From assembly GCF_018343625.1 (NCBI RefSeq), contig NZ_JAGYPG010000005.1, positions 25,032 through 89,031 on the forward strand: DNA of 64,000 nt. Reading direction: 5' to 3'. The stretch is from Lederbergia citri. GTDB lineage: Bacteria; Bacillota; Bacilli; Bacillales; Bacillaceae_C. Positions 8,313 through 17,385 of the stretch are shown piece after piece. The first letter of the stretch is position 1; every line of letters starts with the position of its first letter. The position numbers and the translations under genes were made by a program. The notes under the pieces are model-generated. The model was not told the origin of the DNA. It ran no database searches and saw only the letters and a list, made by a program, of their open reading frames with translations.

Positions 8313-8881
8313 GATAGAAAGGAGTAGTAAGTATTTTGGAATTGATTCAATTGAATTTTAAGACTTTAAGGATTGGACTGGTGTAAATAAGGAGATTATC
8401 CATGCCTAGTTGGAGATTTTGATTGGACTTTTTTAATTTTTGCATTAAAAAACTATTGTTAAAATTTCTTGTACCTCAATAACCATAAAAAAGATTACCG
8501 TTAAAGATGTTACACCTCAAATTCCGCAAAACCTTGATATATCGCACTGTTTTCATACAACATTAAAGATATTACACACTCTCATCTTACGGGCAGCATG
8601 ATGTAACTCTCCACATTGAAATGTTGATATATCAAGGTTTTTACCAATGAAAAAGTGATATATCTGCAAAAATATCACATGAATATTTTAAAAAGCATTT
8701 TTATAGATTGCTTTTTGTAGAATGTCTCCGTAAAGTCCTCGACTTTATCGAAAGGGAAATTGGGATGGCAAGTATGCACCTTGTGATAATATGGTGGGGG
8801 ATAATAATGATCATTTCAGTTAACCTTTTTTAATTATCGCTACATATTTTTTAAAGTAAATAAGTAAAACAAAAACCCGAA
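8313..8881. other. AT-rich intergenic region with inverted repeat
   Basis: After the operon a TTG frame at 8336 with an AAAGGAG site gives only 16 codons and may be a truncated gene. A perfect 16-bp inverted repeat, 8528-8543 and 8626-8641, encloses dispersed-repeat copy B. Two near-identical TTAAAGATRTTACAC blocks lie at about 8503 and 8563. The rest holds nothing recognisable. Confidence 0.5.
8528..8641. repeat. 16-bp perfect inverted repeat enclosing repeat copy B
   Basis: AAAACCTTGATATATC and its exact complement, 82 nt apart. GGGCAGCATGATGTAA (8591-8606) sits between them. No transposase is nearby; it could be the end structure of a small non-autonomous element. Confidence 0.5.
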
Positions 8882-8910
8882 ATATAGACACTCTTTTAGA
8901 GTGTCCATAT
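8881..8910 (-). terminator. Terminator of the symporter gene
   Basis: Arms 8882-8894 and 8898-8910 pair over 13 bp with one mismatch; on the minus strand a GGTTTTTGTTTT tract follows. Confidence 0.75.
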
Positions 8911-8954
8911 CTCGAGTAGTATTTCAATATTGAAAAGGTGCTTTTTAATTCAAT

Positions 8955-10346
8955 TTATTTTTCTCTTTTCCACCATAATGAATCTTTTGGATTTTCAACA
9001 GCTTCTATATACTCAGACTTTGAAGCAACTGTTGGGTAAGAACCTTTTAGTGATTTTCCTGAGGTGTTACTGAAAAAGAATGATATCACTAGAAATCCGA
9101 TAATACTAACGATTGTTAGATAGAAACCAGGTGCTAAGTTATTCCTAGTTTGGTGGACTAGCCATGTTGAAACTAATGGGGTAGTCCCACCAAATATTGA
9201 AACAGAGACATTAAAGGTAACAGCTAATGTTCTATATCGAATATCTGTGTAGAACATAGTTGGTAACGATCCGGGCATTGTGCCTTCATAAGTTGAAAGA
9301 AGAACACCCAGAATTAAAATTCCTAAAGAAATAAATACTATCGTATTCAAGTTTATTAAATAAAAAGCTAGGACAGATAATAGGGTTAATCCCCCTAAAC
9401 CAATTAAGAAGACAGTCTTGTTTCCAATTTTATCACCGAGCTTTCCAAACATGAAAGCAAGAGGCACCATAATAACCATTACAATAGTAATTAATACGGT
9501 TCCTAACGTACTAGATAATCCAATAATTTGATCTAAATAAGAGGGCATGTATGATAATAACATATAGTTTGTAATATTAAAAAATGCGACAGCCACAAAG
9601 CATACAAGAACATCCCTTTTGTGATTTCTTAAAATAGTTAGGAAGCCTTCCTCTTGGACTTCGTCATGAGAAAGTTCATTTTCAAAAATCGGTGTTTCTT
9701 CTAAGCTGCCTCTTAAGTAAAACCCAACAAGCCCTAATGGTAGACCAAGTAGAAACGGTATTCTCCAACCCCACGAGGCCATCTGCTGATCAGATAAAGT
9801 GATAAAGAGTATGCTGGCGAGTAGTGAAGCTAATATATAACCAGCGAGCGTACCAATTTCTAAACCACTTCCTAGCATATTACGTTTATTATCTGGAGAG
9901 GATTCTGCAATGTAAACCATTGCACCAGCATATTCGCCACCAGTCGAAAAACCTTGAATAATTCTTGCAATTAATAGGAGTATAGGAGCCCATATACCTA
10001 TTTGATTATATGTAGGTAATAAACCGATTAGTAATGTGGAAATAGCCATTAACATAATCGTAATGGTTAAAACAATTTTTCTACCAAATTTATCTCCGAT
10101 TTTACCAAATATAATACCGCCTATTGGGCGCATTAAAAAGGCAATCGCAAATGTGGCAAATATGAAAACTAATTTTATCTCATCATTCTTAACAGCACTA
10201 AAAAAGTTTTGACTAATAATAACAGCTAAATATGAATATAATCCAAAATCAAACCATTCCATAGCGTTTCCTACTGCTGTTACAAACACGCTTTTCTTTG
10301 TTTGTTTAATATTTACAACATTGATTTTTTTCTTGTTAAATTTCAT
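8955..10346 (-). CDS. ProP-like MFS metabolite:H+ symporter
   Basis: 463 residues with about 12 membrane segments. The opening GNAMEWFDFGLYSYLA and the loop GKIGDKFGRK are hallmarks of the metabolite:H+ symporter family that includes ProP. Substrates in that family are osmolytes or small organic acids; which one cannot be read here. The start ATG sits in the 3' arm of an 11-bp hairpin whose loop holds the ribosome site. It faces away from the TOMM operon and has its own terminator, so it is unlikely to be the bacteriocin exporter. Confidence 0.85.
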   Translation of the reverse strand: MKFNKKKINVVNIKQTKKSVFVTAVGNAMEWFDFGLYSYLAVIISQNFFSAVKNDEIKLVFIFATFAIAFLMRPIGGIIFGKIGDKFGRKIVLTITIMLMAISTLLIGLLPTYNQIGIWAPILLLIARIIQGFSTGGEYAGAMVYIAESSPDNKRNMLGSGLEIGTLAGYILASLLASILFITLSDQQMASWGWRIPFLLGLPLGLVGFYLRGSLEETPIFENELSHDEVQEEGFLTILRNHKRDVLVCFVAVAFFNITNYMLLSYMPSYLDQIIGLSSTLGTVLITIVMVIMVPLAFMFGKLGDKIGNKTVFLIGLGGLTLLSVLAFYLINLNTIVFISLGILILGVLLSTYEGTMPGSLPTMFYTDIRYRTLAVTFNVSVSIFGGTTPLVSTWLVHQTRNNLAPGFYLTIVSIIGFLVISFFFSNTSGKSLKGSYPTVASKSEYIEAVENPKDSLWWKREK

Positions 10347-10376
10347 ATATCATGTCAGCCCCTTAACATGATATAT
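10345..10376 (-). promoter_or_regulatory. Start-codon hairpin or operator of the symporter
   Basis: Perfect 11-bp arms 10345-10355 and 10366-10376 flank a 10-nt loop containing the AAGGGG ribosome site; the 3' arm overlaps the ATG. It could block translation as RNA or bind a repressor as DNA. Confidence 0.5.
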
Positions 10377-10726
10377 TATTATCTAATAATAAAAATAAAT
10401 TCTAAAAACTCTATTGTATAATCCGAAGCTTTAACATATCGCCTAAAATAAATCCTAAACTTTCAACTCTTCAAGTGTATATTGTGCCTCCACTTTATAT
10501 TAGTTTGAGTAGGAGGGGCATCCTTACCGAAAAAGAGTAATCCGCCCTTTATGGAGCAATAGATAATCTCTACTTAAACCTTCAAACCTACATCTTTTGT
10601 TAGTCCACGCCTATAGTCCTTAATCAATTTCTCTTCAATAAAAATTTACTTTTCAAAGAAGGTCAAACCCCACCAAATGTCTAATATATAATTTGGTTGT
10701 CACTAGGAACATTGGGGGATACAAAC
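10377..10726. other. Intergenic region between divergent genes
   Basis: Must hold the divergent promoters of the symporter and the APH-fold kinase. I see no clear -35/-10 pair, no RNA motif and no small gene with a good ribosome site. Confidence 0.4.
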
Positions 10727-11728
10727 TTGGAACATTCAGTAGAAAAACAATTCACTTCTGAAATCATGAATAAAATCTTGAGTACCTATCAGTTAGACAC
10801 TAACTTTAAAAAGCTCGGTGATTTTGAGAATTACGCTTTTGAAGTTTATCATGAGGGAGAAGCGAAAATATTAAGAGTTACGCATAGTTCACATCGTACG
10901 CAAAAGGAATTAGAATCGGAGTTGGATTGGATTCAATATTTGCATGGTTGTGGAATCAGTATTCCAGCGGTGTTTCTGTCTCCGAACGGGAATACAGTAG
11001 AGGCATTTCAGTCAGAGGATTCCGTTTTCTATGCCTCGTTGTTTGAAAAAGCACCGGGAAATCCTGTGAAGCTAGTTGATTTTGATGAGAAGCTTTTCCG
11101 TATTTGGGGAAAAGTAATTGGAAAAATGCATCATTTTACAAAAAACTACCAACCAGGAGAGAACATCCAACCACGTTATCAATGGGATGAAAATGATTTA
11201 TTGCGTTTAGAATATTACTATCCTAAGTCTGACCAGGAAGCCTTGAAAGCAGCTCGTAATGTCGTGGCAGAAATCGAGAAATTGCCAAAAACGAAAGATT
11301 TTTATGGACTTATCCATACAGATGTCCATGCTGGAAACTTTTTCTATGATGGGGATTCGATCCATATTTTCGATTTTGATGATGCAAGCTATCACTTTTT
11401 TGCATCGGATATTGCCATTCCGCTTTATTATTTTCTCATTAGTAAGCATTTATATGGAACAAGAGGGGAGCGCAATGAATTTGCAAGAGAGTTCATGCAA
11501 GCTTTTCTGGAAGGATATCGCGAGGAAAATGAGCTTTCACAAGAATGTATCGAAACGATTCCATTGTTTTTGAAGCTAAGGGATGTTGATTTATATTCTG
11601 TTTTTAGTAAAAAAATGCCGGCTGAGGAACGAACAGAACGAATTCAGCATTGGATTGCTGAAATCAAGGAACGTATTGAAAAAAATGTGGCTATTGTGGA
11701 TCTTGATTTGAATAGTAACCTGAAATAG
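10727..11728 (+). CDS. APH-fold small-molecule kinase
   Basis: 333 residues from TTG 10727, chosen because GGGGGA (10714-10719) lies 7 nt upstream; a TTG 30 nt earlier has no ribosome site. The catalytic loop HTDVHAGN and the metal-binding IFDFDDA are intact. This is the aminoglycoside phosphotransferase/homoserine-kinase-II superfamily; the substrate is unknown and drug resistance should not be assumed. A strong terminator follows. Confidence 0.85.
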   Translation: MEHSVEKQFTSEIMNKILSTYQLDTNFKKLGDFENYAFEVYHEGEAKILRVTHSSHRTQKELESELDWIQYLHGCGISIPAVFLSPNGNTVEAFQSEDSVFYASLFEKAPGNPVKLVDFDEKLFRIWGKVIGKMHHFTKNYQPGENIQPRYQWDENDLLRLEYYYPKSDQEALKAARNVVAEIEKLPKTKDFYGLIHTDVHAGNFFYDGDSIHIFDFDDASYHFFASDIAIPLYYFLISKHLYGTRGERNEFAREFMQAFLEGYREENELSQECIETIPLFLKLRDVDLYSVFSKKMPAEERTERIQHWIAEIKERIEKNVAIVDLDLNSNLK

Positions 11729-11833
11729 GATCGACCAAGTCGACACGGTTGTCCAACCTGATTTAACGGGGTTCTATTCAGTATTATCATTGTTAAGGCA
11801 TACGACCGGCGTAAGAAATATCATATAATAATA

Positions 11834-11871
11834 AAACTCTACTTTTTCATGATAAAAAGAAGAGTTTTTTT
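11834..11871 (+). terminator. Rho-independent terminator
   Basis: Perfect 14-bp arms 11834-11847 and 11854-11867 with a T run. It lies between convergent genes and may serve both. Confidence 0.85.
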
Positions 11872-11947
11872 GCCTTATGATTATTTGAAATAATAATCGA
11901 AGGAATCTTTTAGTATAAAAATATTATTTAGTAGTGAACAGAATATA

Positions 11948-12928
11948 TCATTTTCCTACTAATGCTCGCTGCTCAAGTAACAGCTGTAGCCATTGGGATG
12001 GTTTGTTATAAGACTCATGCTTATTTTTGCGATTTGGTGTGATATATAAATGCCAGCTTAATGCCCTTTGCACACATGCAAGTTCATCAGAAATACGTAA
12101 TGCTCGTTCAAGCTCCCTCATTGGCGCTATTTTTGTCCAAGGTTCTAAATAATACGGTCGAAATTCATCCACCAATCTCAACCATTCAGATTCGGATTCA
12201 ATTAAATCATCGAGAGCATGCCAGAAAATTCGTGTACTGAAAAACGGATGTGAGACTGATGCATCGCCCCAGTCAAAGAATACGATGTTATTTTCCACAA
12301 GTCTAATATTATTGGAATGTAGATCCCCATGTTCAAGAGAAGCAGGAATAATTGATTCCAATTCATCACACATTTCTAGCAGGATTGGTAAAAGCGTCAT
12401 AACTTGATTGGTTTGTTCTTTATTTAAACCTGTTGCACACATTTCTTCTAAACGTTGTTGGATTTCCTCTTTAAGAACGGACATTCTACGATCCGGAACT
12501 CCAAGCTGTAACAACCGTTCAATGTTCTCTAACTCAGTGATTTGAAGCTCACCAAATTCACTTATTGCCTTTTGCCAAATCTTTTTATCTTTCAGTGTGC
12601 GTAGAGATTGACCTTTCAGGTCTCTCATCAATAGCCAACCTCTCATTTCATTTACCGCAAGGACTTCAACTGTTTTTCCAGGGTGAGTGATATTAAGTTC
12701 TCTACTAAGCATTGCCTCTTGTTTTGAAGCAGAACCGACAACCTTAAAGTAATAATCATCTTCGTTTGTTGGAACACGGATAACAAGGCTCATATCGGTT
12801 TCCTTTACACGTTCCATCTTCCCTCTAATAGATAAACTAGCTTTCTCAAGTTCTTCCCTTATCCAGCCTTCTACTTGGTCATCATAATTTTCTTGAAACC
12901 AGGGAATAAGAATATCCTGTCCTGACAT
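11948..12928 (-). CDS. APH-fold phosphotransferase family protein
   Basis: 326 residues. The catalytic HGDLHSNN and metal-binding FFDWGDA motifs are intact; the N-terminal lobe (about 1-110) keeps a nucleotide-binding beta sheet. It is divergent from the other APH-fold protein in the window, which it faces convergently. Ribosome site GAGAGGAAAGG precedes the ATG. The substrate is unknown. Confidence 0.83.
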   Translation of the reverse strand: MSGQDILIPWFQENYDDQVEGWIREELEKASLSIRGKMERVKETDMSLVIRVPTNEDDYYFKVVGSASKQEAMLSRELNITHPGKTVEVLAVNEMRGWLLMRDLKGQSLRTLKDKKIWQKAISEFGELQITELENIERLLQLGVPDRRMSVLKEEIQQRLEEMCATGLNKEQTNQVMTLLPILLEMCDELESIIPASLEHGDLHSNNIRLVENNIVFFDWGDASVSHPFFSTRIFWHALDDLIESESEWLRLVDEFRPYYLEPWTKIAPMRELERALRISDELACVQRALSWHLYITPNRKNKHESYNKPSQWLQLLLEQRALVGK

Positions 12929-13606
12929 ACCTTTCCTCTCCTTTATTACCTCATTTAAGATTGTAAAGTAGCTTCAGAAACTATAAAATAATGGACAAAT
13001 TAATATTTATTTCTATATCCTCCTCCATCATGTTGATGTCATCATTTATGGGCTTAAGATTGTATTACTGTACCAATGATTTTAGGAGAACTTGGCTTTG
13101 GTTTTTGGTTATAACTTTAATTAAATTTCACCTCACATGAAAACTTTGCTAATAAAAACCTATATTACTATTTATTTATGAATATTAAACTTTTTTCGTT
13201 ATTTTTAACCATATATTCCATTAGAGAAAAATAATCCCTCAGTTATCTTGAGGGACCTATACAAAAACATTGTCGTAATAAACTAATACAATGCTATCTT
13301 CACATGTTACATACAAATTGAACAATGGTATGATAATGGTCGTCATTAGGGTACTAAACTTTATACTGGAGAGATAGTGATGAGTACAAGGAAAACAATG
13401 CTACTACGACATTAACTTATAGTTAATTAATATAAAAAGCCTCATCTATTTATGATACGGGTCACCGTGCTTAATATTAAACGGTTTATAATATAGTAAA
13501 ATCCATTCTTCAATAATCTGGCAAGCTTATGAGAAGAGGGAAATTACATATCTTGTTTCATGTATTTAAGTTAACGAGTAAATTTATAGAGGAGAGGTTT
13601 TTTGAA
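12929..13606. other. Long intergenic region
   Basis: About 680 nt, very AT-rich. A stem TCCCTCA/TGAGGGA at about 13235-13253 with a T-rich minus-strand flank is terminator-like. An ATG near 13380 behind GGAGAG opens only 11 codons. A GGTCACCGTG segment (about 13460) is unexplained. No gene is supported. Confidence 0.45.
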
Positions 13607-14482
13607 ATGAATCGGAATTATAAGAAAAAAGAATTATTATTGGAGAATTTAACTGAAAAAGATATACCTGGATTAATACGTCTTACCAAATCAGTTGGAT
13701 GGGATTATAACCGGGAGGAATTAACGACGATTTTTTCTACAGGAAAAGTATATGGACACAGAAGCCAACTAGGAGAAGTAGTTTCTGCAGCTGCAGTTAT
13801 TTTATATGATAACGATTTATTGGCATCTATAGGAATGGTTCTTGTAAATCAAGATTATAGAGGGTTAGGCTTAGGGAAGGAAGTTACCACAATTTGTATG
13901 GACTCTGTTTCCCGAGATACAACTATTATGTTAGTTGCTTCAATTGCGGGTGAACCTGTTTATAAAAAGCTAGGTTTTGAAACGATTAGTTATGTATATA
14001 AGGTAACATGTGATTACTACATTCGATCAAATAAAATTCATGGAATACAAGTTGAAATTTCCCCTTATAGTGAAACAGATTTTTCTGAGGTTGTGAAATT
14101 AGATCAAAAAGCGACCGGAGTAAACAGGCGGGAGCTTTTATTACATAGAATTAACCAAGCAAAAAAATCTTTAGTTGTTAAAGATAAATATGGAGTAATA
14201 ATCGGTTTTGGATTATCTATTCAAGGAACTAAAAGCTTAATATTAGGACCTTTAGTCACACCCAATGATGAAATAGCAGCTTTATTAATTGATAAATTAG
14301 TGGGTAACTACATGGGTAAGTTAAGAATTGATGTGGCATCAGGACACGAGAATTTTATAAGGTTTTTGGAAAAACAAGGATTTGATAATGTAACTAAAAG
14401 ACCGATGATGGTTATTAATCCTGATAAGTTTCCGCAAAGAAATGGAACTTTATATGGGATAGCGGGGCAAACATATGGATAA
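13607..14482 (+). CDS. GNAT N-acetyltransferase
   Basis: 291 residues from ATG 13607, chosen for the AGAGGAGAGG site at 13589-13598; an in-frame start 78 nt upstream lacks one. The acetyl-CoA signature is seen as QDYRGLGLGKEV followed by EPVYKKLGFE. A second GNAT-like half with LEKQGFDNV fills the C-terminus, so it is a tandem GNAT. The substrate is not evident. Confidence 0.85.
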   Translation: MNRNYKKKELLLENLTEKDIPGLIRLTKSVGWDYNREELTTIFSTGKVYGHRSQLGEVVSAAAVILYDNDLLASIGMVLVNQDYRGLGLGKEVTTICMDSVSRDTTIMLVASIAGEPVYKKLGFETISYVYKVTCDYYIRSNKIHGIQVEISPYSETDFSEVVKLDQKATGVNRRELLLHRINQAKKSLVVKDKYGVIIGFGLSIQGTKSLILGPLVTPNDEIAALLIDKLVGNYMGKLRIDVASGHENFIRFLEKQGFDNVTKRPMMVINPDKFPQRNGTLYGIAGQTYG

Positions 14483-14755
14483 AGGGCTGTTACAATTAAA
14501 AATGAAGACTTTGAAGTCAAGTGGTCAGAATATTTGAGGTAGTGGATGCTGTTGTAAAAGAAAGCCTAAGTTCCCTTTTTTAAGCGGAAACAATCTCTTT
14601 TATAAGTGAGGTGATGCCACTTTAGTGTCCGAAAAGGTTATAAAACAATTAATAAATGGCTGCATGATGTAACACCTCAGGACCCTTGATAGTTAGGGGG
14701 TTAGTGGTAATTAGTACTTTTGTTCATAGCAAGAAAAAAGAAATAAGGTTTAAAC
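14483..14755. repeat. Intergenic region with dispersed repeat, copy C
   Basis: TTAGTGTCCGAAAAG (14632-14646), TTATAAAACAA and GGCTGCATGATGTAA (ending 14672) match copy A, with the middle of A missing. Nothing else is recognisable. Confidence 0.5.
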
Positions 14756-14789
14756 AAAAGGAATTGCCTCTTTTCGGCAATTCCTTTTT
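14756..14789. terminator. Bidirectional terminator
   Basis: Perfect 13-bp arms 14756-14768 and 14776-14788 with a 7-nt loop and T-rich flanks on both strands, between convergent genes. Confidence 0.85.
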
Positions 14790-14878
14790 ATGCTATGTAC
14801 TTTAATTTAAGGGTCTATATGGTGTACCTTACATTTTAAGCGCAATCTAGCAATATTAATATATTTTGCAGAACGATT

Positions 14879-16144
14879 TCACTCCACCTCATTAAATATA
14901 TATCTATTCAAAAAGTCATTGCGAAACTTACTAGTCGGATCATATTTCATAAGCAGTTGCTGAAAATCAGGCATCTTTTCATAAAGTGATTGTATTTTTG
15001 CAGGTGAGGTAGTAAACAGTTTTCCCCAATGTGGCTTTGCTTGAAAAGGTTCAAGCTGGGCTTCAATTATTGGTAGAACCTGCTGGACTTCAGCCCATTT
15101 GTCCTGCCACGTAAAGTGAATGGCAACCGAATCCTGCTTATAGGATGGGCTCATCCAAAGCTCATCCTGCGCAATGGTCCGCACTTCTGATATAAGTAGA
15201 TGTGGTGCAATTTGTTCCCGAATTTCACTAATCGCACAAAGGGCGTCATAGGCGTGTTCGCGGGCGAAGATATATTCACTTTGCAGCTCTTGACCCTTAC
15301 TTGGGGTGAAATCCATTCGGAAGTGTGGCAAGCGATCTAGCCAATCCCCTGGAACACCCAGCTGTGCTGTACAATTCTCTGCTCCAACCCCTGGAACGGG
15401 ATGAAGATTTTCTTTGGCCGCTTTTGCTCCGTAAAAGTCCTCTCCTAACGAAAAAGTCTGATCATCCATTAGTTTGCTTTTTAGCCACACCTGATTAAAC
15501 ATTTCGTCCTGCCAATCAGTAAACAGACTAACGCTATAGGCACTGGAAAAGATGGTATCAATATCGTGTGCTAGTTGCGCTAACGGAAGATTTTCATAAA
15601 TATCTTGCCTTAATTGACAGCTTGGTAGGACATCTAGTGTTAGTCTTAAGACGATACCGAGTCCACCCAATCCAACAACCGCGCCTTGTAATTCCTCTTT
15701 CGATTTTTCCCTTGAAAAAGTTGCAATATTTCCATCGGCTGTGACAACATCCATTGCACGCACAGCTGCAGCTAAATTTTGATTGCTATTACCTGATCCA
15801 TGCGTTGCTGTTGAACAAGCTCCAGCAACCGAAATGTGTGGAAGGGAAGCAAGGTTATGTAAGGCATAACCATGTTGTTGAAGCACATGACAAAGGTCAC
15901 CATACTTGATTCCTCCCTGCACGGTTACGCTTTCCTTTTCACGATCAATGGATAAGACTTTGTTAATCTTTTGCAAGGATACTATATTCTCATTTGAATC
16001 TGCGATGCTATTAAACGAGTGACCCGTTCCAATCACACGAAGCTTTGTTAACCTTGATACTAATTGTTGCACTTCTTCAACGGATTCAGGTTCATGCCAG
16101 TTAGTCGTACTATATTGAAAATTACCTGCCCAATTTCTTTTCAT
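14879..16144 (-). CDS. Alditol/xylitol oxidase-like FAD oxidase
   Basis: 421 residues. The N-terminal FAD-binding domain carries GTGHSFN, whose His is the covalent FAD attachment point in alditol oxidases, then VAGACSTATHGSG. The C-terminal ~170 residues match the sugar-alcohol oxidase substrate domain, with EVRTIAQDELWMSPSY. The enzyme type oxidises the terminal CH2OH of polyols with O2, making H2O2. Ribosome site AAGGAGTAGG. It stands alone, away from the sugar locus. Confidence 0.88.
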   Translation of the reverse strand: MKRNWAGNFQYSTTNWHEPESVEEVQQLVSRLTKLRVIGTGHSFNSIADSNENIVSLQKINKVLSIDREKESVTVQGGIKYGDLCHVLQQHGYALHNLASLPHISVAGACSTATHGSGNSNQNLAAAVRAMDVVTADGNIATFSREKSKEELQGAVVGLGGLGIVLRLTLDVLPSCQLRQDIYENLPLAQLAHDIDTIFSSAYSVSLFTDWQDEMFNQVWLKSKLMDDQTFSLGEDFYGAKAAKENLHPVPGVGAENCTAQLGVPGDWLDRLPHFRMDFTPSKGQELQSEYIFAREHAYDALCAISEIREQIAPHLLISEVRTIAQDELWMSPSYKQDSVAIHFTWQDKWAEVQQVLPIIEAQLEPFQAKPHWGKLFTTSPAKIQSLYEKMPDFQQLLMKYDPTSKFRNDFLNRYIFNEVE

Positions 16145-16445
16145 ATCAATTAATCCTACTCCTTTTTTTGACTATGTAGCAAAGTTTTTAAGAGTAATTG
16201 CAAAGGATCTCTGGCTAAATGCTAATTAAACTGATGAATTTAGATCTTATATAAAAGAACGAAGTGAAGGGAAATTTTTTATTGAAGAAACCAAAAAACG
16301 ATGGTAGTAATCCATGTTGAAAAGGTGTGAAGGAACTTTATAACTCAAAAGCATAAAAACTATAAATATATATCTTATGTATTTTTTATGGGAGGGTTCT
16401 GAGTAAAAAAATACAACACTAAGAGAAATACTTACATCAGATGAA
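16145..16445. other. Intergenic region
   Basis: Contains the oxidase promoter region. A short frame 16233-16307 reads like a C-terminal scrap (about 24 residues) but has no start. A GGGAGG at 16391 is followed by an in-frame stop just before the next open frame. Confidence 0.4.
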
Positions 16446-16664
16446 ATGGCTCAAATTAATGAGCTTAGAATTTCATTACTAAAATCAGAATCAGCTTCAA
16501 AACGAAATTATTATGTAACTGAAATTCTGAAAAAATTTGAACAAGCTAAAAATCGCTGTTCCCGACAGAATAAAAAGATAGTTTCCTCAATTATTAAGTT
16601 ATCTTTTTGCTGGAAAGGATATAGGAGGGATGAACAAATTATTGATTTATATCATCTTCTTTAG
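16446..16664 (+). CDS. Small helical hypothetical protein (possibly damaged)
   Basis: 72 residues, rich in Lys, Glu and Ser, predicted helical. The open frame extends 13 codons upstream of the ATG without a start, and the good GGGAGG site lies beyond a TAA. This suggests an original start nearer that site was lost. Family not recognised. It overlaps a minus-strand small gene by 26 nt. Confidence 0.35.
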   Translation: MAQINELRISLLKSESASKRNYYVTEILKKFEQAKNRCSRQNKKIVSSIIKLSFCWKGYRRDEQIIDLYHLL

Positions 16665-16788
16665 GTAGTTCGTTAAGCGCATTTTCCAGAATATCAATTA
16701 TTATTTTATTTTGCTCATATAGGAGATTAAGACGATTAACTACTGCTACAAAGCCCAAAATAATTGTTATAAGAAAAACAAAAAACAT
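16639..16788 (-). CDS. 49-residue small membrane protein
   Basis: Starts MFFVFLITIILGFVAVVNRL, a single N-terminal membrane anchor, followed by a helical acidic tail ending PKEDDINQ. The ribosome site GGAGGAG is 5-6 nt upstream of the ATG, which makes it credible despite its size. Family not recognised; the tail resembles a short coiled coil. It converges with the preceding small frame. Confidence 0.6.
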   Translation of the reverse strand: MFFVFLITIILGFVAVVNRLNLLYEQNKIIIDILENALNELPKEDDINQ

Positions 16789-17085
16789 AAAATCTCCTCC
16801 ATTTTTCATAAAGACACTACCAAAAGATTTCTTATATTTATTATTCTATCTACGCCGATTATATCCTTTTATCTTCATGATGAAAATCTGATTAATCAAT
16901 TTGTAAACATTCAGCTATTAATCTTTTCAAGGAAGACTTTACTTAATACGTAAAAAGACCTTCACTAGAAAGCGAAAGTCTTAAGATACAAAAGGTTATG
17001 AAAGTCCCTGTAAGTAAGCGTTATAAAGAATATAGTAAAGTTTGCAACGGCATCATTATCTTACTTTCTAAATGTCATATTTCCA
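16789..17085. other. Intergenic region
   Basis: Contains a minus-strand terminator-like hairpin at about 16949-16981 (AAGACTTTC pairing with GAAGGTCTT, then T run). No gene is supported. Confidence 0.4.
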
Positions 17086-17385
17086 GGTGATACCCTAGTA
17101 GTAAGAAACTAGATAGATTTGCTAGGCTAACAGCAGAAGGTATCACTACAATTAAAAATTTGTTTGAACGAGGTAACAAAGTTCATGTCTTAAATATGGG
17201 TTTAATCGAGGTTATACCTACAGGTCGGTTAATTTTAAGTGTAATGTTCGCCTTTTCGGGAAAATGGGCAAACGTATGTCCTAATATTATGAACTTTCAG
17301 AAGCAAAGTATTTGGGCTAATAGGCAAGTTACCAAAACCAGCTTCAGGTAATAAGTTACTTGTATATACCGAAGGTGGTGAGAAA
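17086..17385 (+). pseudogene. Serine recombinase (resolvase/invertase) fragment
   Basis: The translated frame 17113-17250 reads KLDRFARLTAEGITTIKNLF then ERGNKVHVLN and PTGRLILSVMFAF, which is the resolvase catalytic-domain core. The catalytic Ser N-terminus is missing, a frameshift separates GDTLVV from KLDR near 17103, and the frame is scrambled after 17255. No C-terminal DNA-binding domain remains. It is a dead remnant directly upstream of cwlJ. Confidence 0.75.

Noticed and set aside
8336..8386. 16-codon TTG frame after the dehydrogenase gene
   Set aside because: Good ribosome site but too short to support; could be a truncated next gene of the operon.
8955..10346. MFS symporter as exporter of the TOMM peptide
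   Set aside because: It belongs to the ProP-like importer family, is on the opposite strand and has its own terminator.
13379..13414. 11-codon frame behind GGAGAG
   Set aside because: Too short and without context.
16233..16307. Protein-like scrap of 24 codons
   Set aside because: No start and no recognisable family; only noted as possible debris.
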